From Zonotrichia leucophrys gambelii (lineage: Eukaryota > Chordata > Aves > Passeriformes > Passerellidae): a DNA stretch of 64,000 nt. The stretch lies in assembly GCF_028769735.1 (NCBI RefSeq), contig NC_088171.1:80342716-80406715 (forward strand), given 5' to 3'. Numbering within the stretch: position 1 is the stretch's first letter; every line of letters begins with the position of its first letter. Shown here piece after piece: positions 62,180 to 64,000 of this stretch. The notes under the pieces are model-generated. The model saw only the letters and a program-made list of their open reading frames with translations. It was not told the DNA's origin and made no database searches. Made by a program: the position numbers and the translations under genes.

Positions 62180-62878
62180 TGGGCTGGGTGGAGAATGATT
62201 TGAGAGCAGCCCTTTGGAGAAGGGTTTGGGGATTTTGGGGAACAAAACCTGACATGACCCAGCAATGTGCACTCCCAGCCCAGAGAGCCAATCCAGTCCT
62301 GGGCTGCATCCAAAGCAGCGTGGGCAGCAGGGTGAGGGAGGGGATTCTGCCCCTCTGCTCTGCTCTGCTGAGACCCCACCTGCAGGGCTGCACCCAGCAT
62401 AAGAAGGACAGGCAACTGCTGGAACAAGTCTAAAGGAGGACCACAAAGATGATCAGAGGGATGGAGTACCTCTCCTGTGATGACAGGCTGAAAGAACTGG
62501 GTTTGTTCTGTGTGGAGAGGAGAAGGCTCCATGGAAAATACTATCACAGCATTCCATAATAATGGGGACCTACAAGAAAGATGGAGGGGGACTTTTTCTA
62601 AGGTCCTGTAGTGACAGGACAAGGGATTATGTCTTTGAATTGATAGAGGGTAAGTTTAGGTTAGATATTAGGAAGAAATTCATTAGAATGAGGGTGGTGA
62701 GGCACTGGAACAGATTGCTGAAAGAAACTGTGGGTTTTCCATCCCTGGAAGCCTTTGAGGCTGGGTTAGATGGAGCTCTGAGCAGCCTGATCTATTGGAA
62801 GGTATCTCTGCCCATGGTGGGGAGGCTGGAACTAGATGGTCTTTAACATTCCTTCCAACCCAAACCATTCTATGGCAA
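62180..62878 (+). mobile_element. CR1 LINE 3' region, best-preserved copy
   Basis: Plus-strand CR1 covering the last part of ORF2 and the complete 3' end. Landmarks in order: TTTGAGAGCAGCCCTTTGGA, the ACATGACCCAGCAATGTGCA segment (family DMTQQCAL), the ATCCTGCCCCTC-like segment of the ILPLYSAL motif, GATGATCAGAGGGATGGAG, CAAGAAAGATGGAGGGGGAC, TTAGGTTAGATATTAGGAAG, and the frame at 62,562-62,846 ending RVVRHWNRLLKETV...SLEAFEAGLDGALS...LELDGL. It closes with CCAACCCAAACCATTCTATG near 62,872. Few indels separate it from the consensus I recall, so it is probably the youngest CR1 in the window. It is still 5'-truncated and unable to move alone. Confidence 0.95.
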
Positions 62879-64000
62879 TAATATTGTGCTGTAACTGAAA
62901 AGAATATGCCAGTTGTCATCCTCTTGCACTAGGTTCTGGTGGTATGGACTCTCTTCAGGATTGGTGGTCTTATCTATGAATTATCCATCTGTTCTACTAG
63001 ATTACTGCCAGGTTTCGGACATTGTATAGCTCCTGCGTCCAGCTTTCCAATTCCATGTCCTGTTGCGCTGCAGGCAGTGCTCAGGTATGAGATGGAATAA
63101 CTTTGCTTGCTGGAGGATCCCAGGTTGTTCCTGATGGTGGAAGTGGTTTCTGTATGTATCCTTGCAATTCTGGCACCTCCAAGGCAGGCATGGTCTGCTG
63201 TGAGCATGCTTCCACCTACAGTAAATCCAGGAGCATTTTCCTAGCTGTTTGTGCTTGTGGGATGAAAGTATTGAGGAAAACACATGGAGTTGAATAAAAG
63301 TGCCTGCTCTGTCCATGTAGCTCTGAGTGACAAGAGGTTTTGACATACAACTCCCTGGACTTTCCCCTCTCAGGAGGTCCCCAGAGAAGCCTGAATAATT
63401 TTGCATTGAGAAAGCATCAGGTTTTACCAGGGGGGAAGATATTCCTTGGTTAAAAAAGCCTAAGTGTTGGGTGGAAGACAGGAATGTAAGAGGAAGACTG
63501 TGAGTAACTTCTGTTCAGGTGTGCCCTGGCAGGGAGAGCCCTTGTGGCTGGGCATGGCTGTCATGGCAGCAAACTGCATAGATCCATTTGATTTGGGGAG
63601 GGTTTTTCCATTCTACAATCCTGGAAGGAATACCATTTGTCATAAGGATCTTCAGGATAGGACAGTAATGCCTGATAGGTCATTACTGAATGTCTGAGCA
63701 CTGGATTAGCTCAGTCAAGAGGTTATGAGGCTAAGTAAGAAACCAGCTTTTTAATCTATGGTAAAATTACATGTTTAATTTTGTCCCTACTGGATGTTTT
63801 AGTAGCGTGGTGTGGGGTTTTTCTGTTTGGTTGGATGTGAGGGTTTTGTTGTTGTGTTGGGATCTTCTTTTTTTCTTTACTGAATTCTTTCCAGATTTTT
63901 TTAAATGTTCTGTCTTTTTTTCTCTCTTTCTTCTGTTTGCAATTGTACAGTTATTTTATGGTGCCTCTGTCTAGTAAGTAAAGAGTGTCTGCTGTTGATT
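62879..64000. other. Intronic DNA to the window edge, no gene seen
   Basis: No recognisable exon or repeat body. A minus-strand 134-codon frame (63,002-63,406) overlaps others and matches no family I know. T/G-rich sequence occurs at about 63,805-63,860. The window ends without a visible splice acceptor and coding exon. Confidence 0.5.

Larger units (their letters stand above)
33128..64000 (+). other. Probable first intron of the CpG-island gene
   Basis: From the donor at 33,128 to the end I found no convincing coding exon on the plus strand. The stretch is AT-rich, with insertions in both orientations and T- and G-rich plus-strand tracts, which fits a long first intron in the sense orientation. 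This rests on the donor, the island and the lack of exons. It could instead be partly intergenic if the donor is not used, and small exons cannot be excluded by eye. Confidence 0.5.

Noticed and set aside
1..64000. CRISPR arrays, bacterial operons, tRNA and rRNA genes
   Set aside because: No regularly spaced repeats, cloverleaf-like segments, ribosomal RNA motifs or densely packed coding frames were found. The window is vertebrate nuclear DNA.

Overview
The window looks like nuclear DNA from a bird. It is mostly AT-rich and non-coding. Interspersed repeats are CR1 LINEs plus one probable avian-type LTR, and I saw no SINEs. The CR1 copies carry the family's C-terminal ORF2 motifs and its short 3' terminal repeat (ATTCTATG-like). 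I could not fix the species. The LTR layout makes a neoavian bird more likely than a galliform, but this is inference from memory of avian repeats.

Layout. From 1 to about 31,500 is gene-poor, AT-rich DNA, probably intergenic. It holds a pyrimidine-biased block (about 7.3-9.65 kb), an eroded CR1 3' end (15.3 kb, minus), an E-box/AP-1 motif cluster that may be a regulatory element (19.44-19.67 kb), an old CR1 reverse-transcriptase fragment (20.49-21.33 kb, plus), an AT microsatellite (24.06 kb) and a short CR1 3' end (24.4 kb, plus). From about 31,540 to 33,760 lies a strong CpG island, the one clear gene-regulatory landmark. It has GC boxes, G-rich and purine tracts and no obvious TATA box. 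Two good plus-strand splice donors lie in it, after 32,032 and after 33,127. It is best read as the promoter and non-coding first exon(s) of a plus-strand gene whose coding exons lie beyond the right edge. I did not recognise the gene. From 33.13 kb to the end the sequence fits a long first intron. It contains a minus-strand LTR fragment (39.13-39.44 kb), four more CR1 stretches (47.57-48.53 plus, 49.24-50.16 minus, 54.60-55.23 minus, 62.18-62.88 plus), GT/T-rich tracts and small tandem duplications.

No complete protein-coding gene, rRNA, tRNA or CRISPR array is supported. The long open frames in the CpG island are composition artefacts, and those over the CR1 copies are decayed retrotransposon ORF2. 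Nothing here amounts to an undescribed multi-gene system. The items most worth checking are the two donors in the island (alternative first exons), a possible divergent minus-strand donor, a short minus-strand protein-like frame just after the island, the 19.5 kb motif cluster, and a dispersed repeat shared by 47.4 and 55.9 kb.
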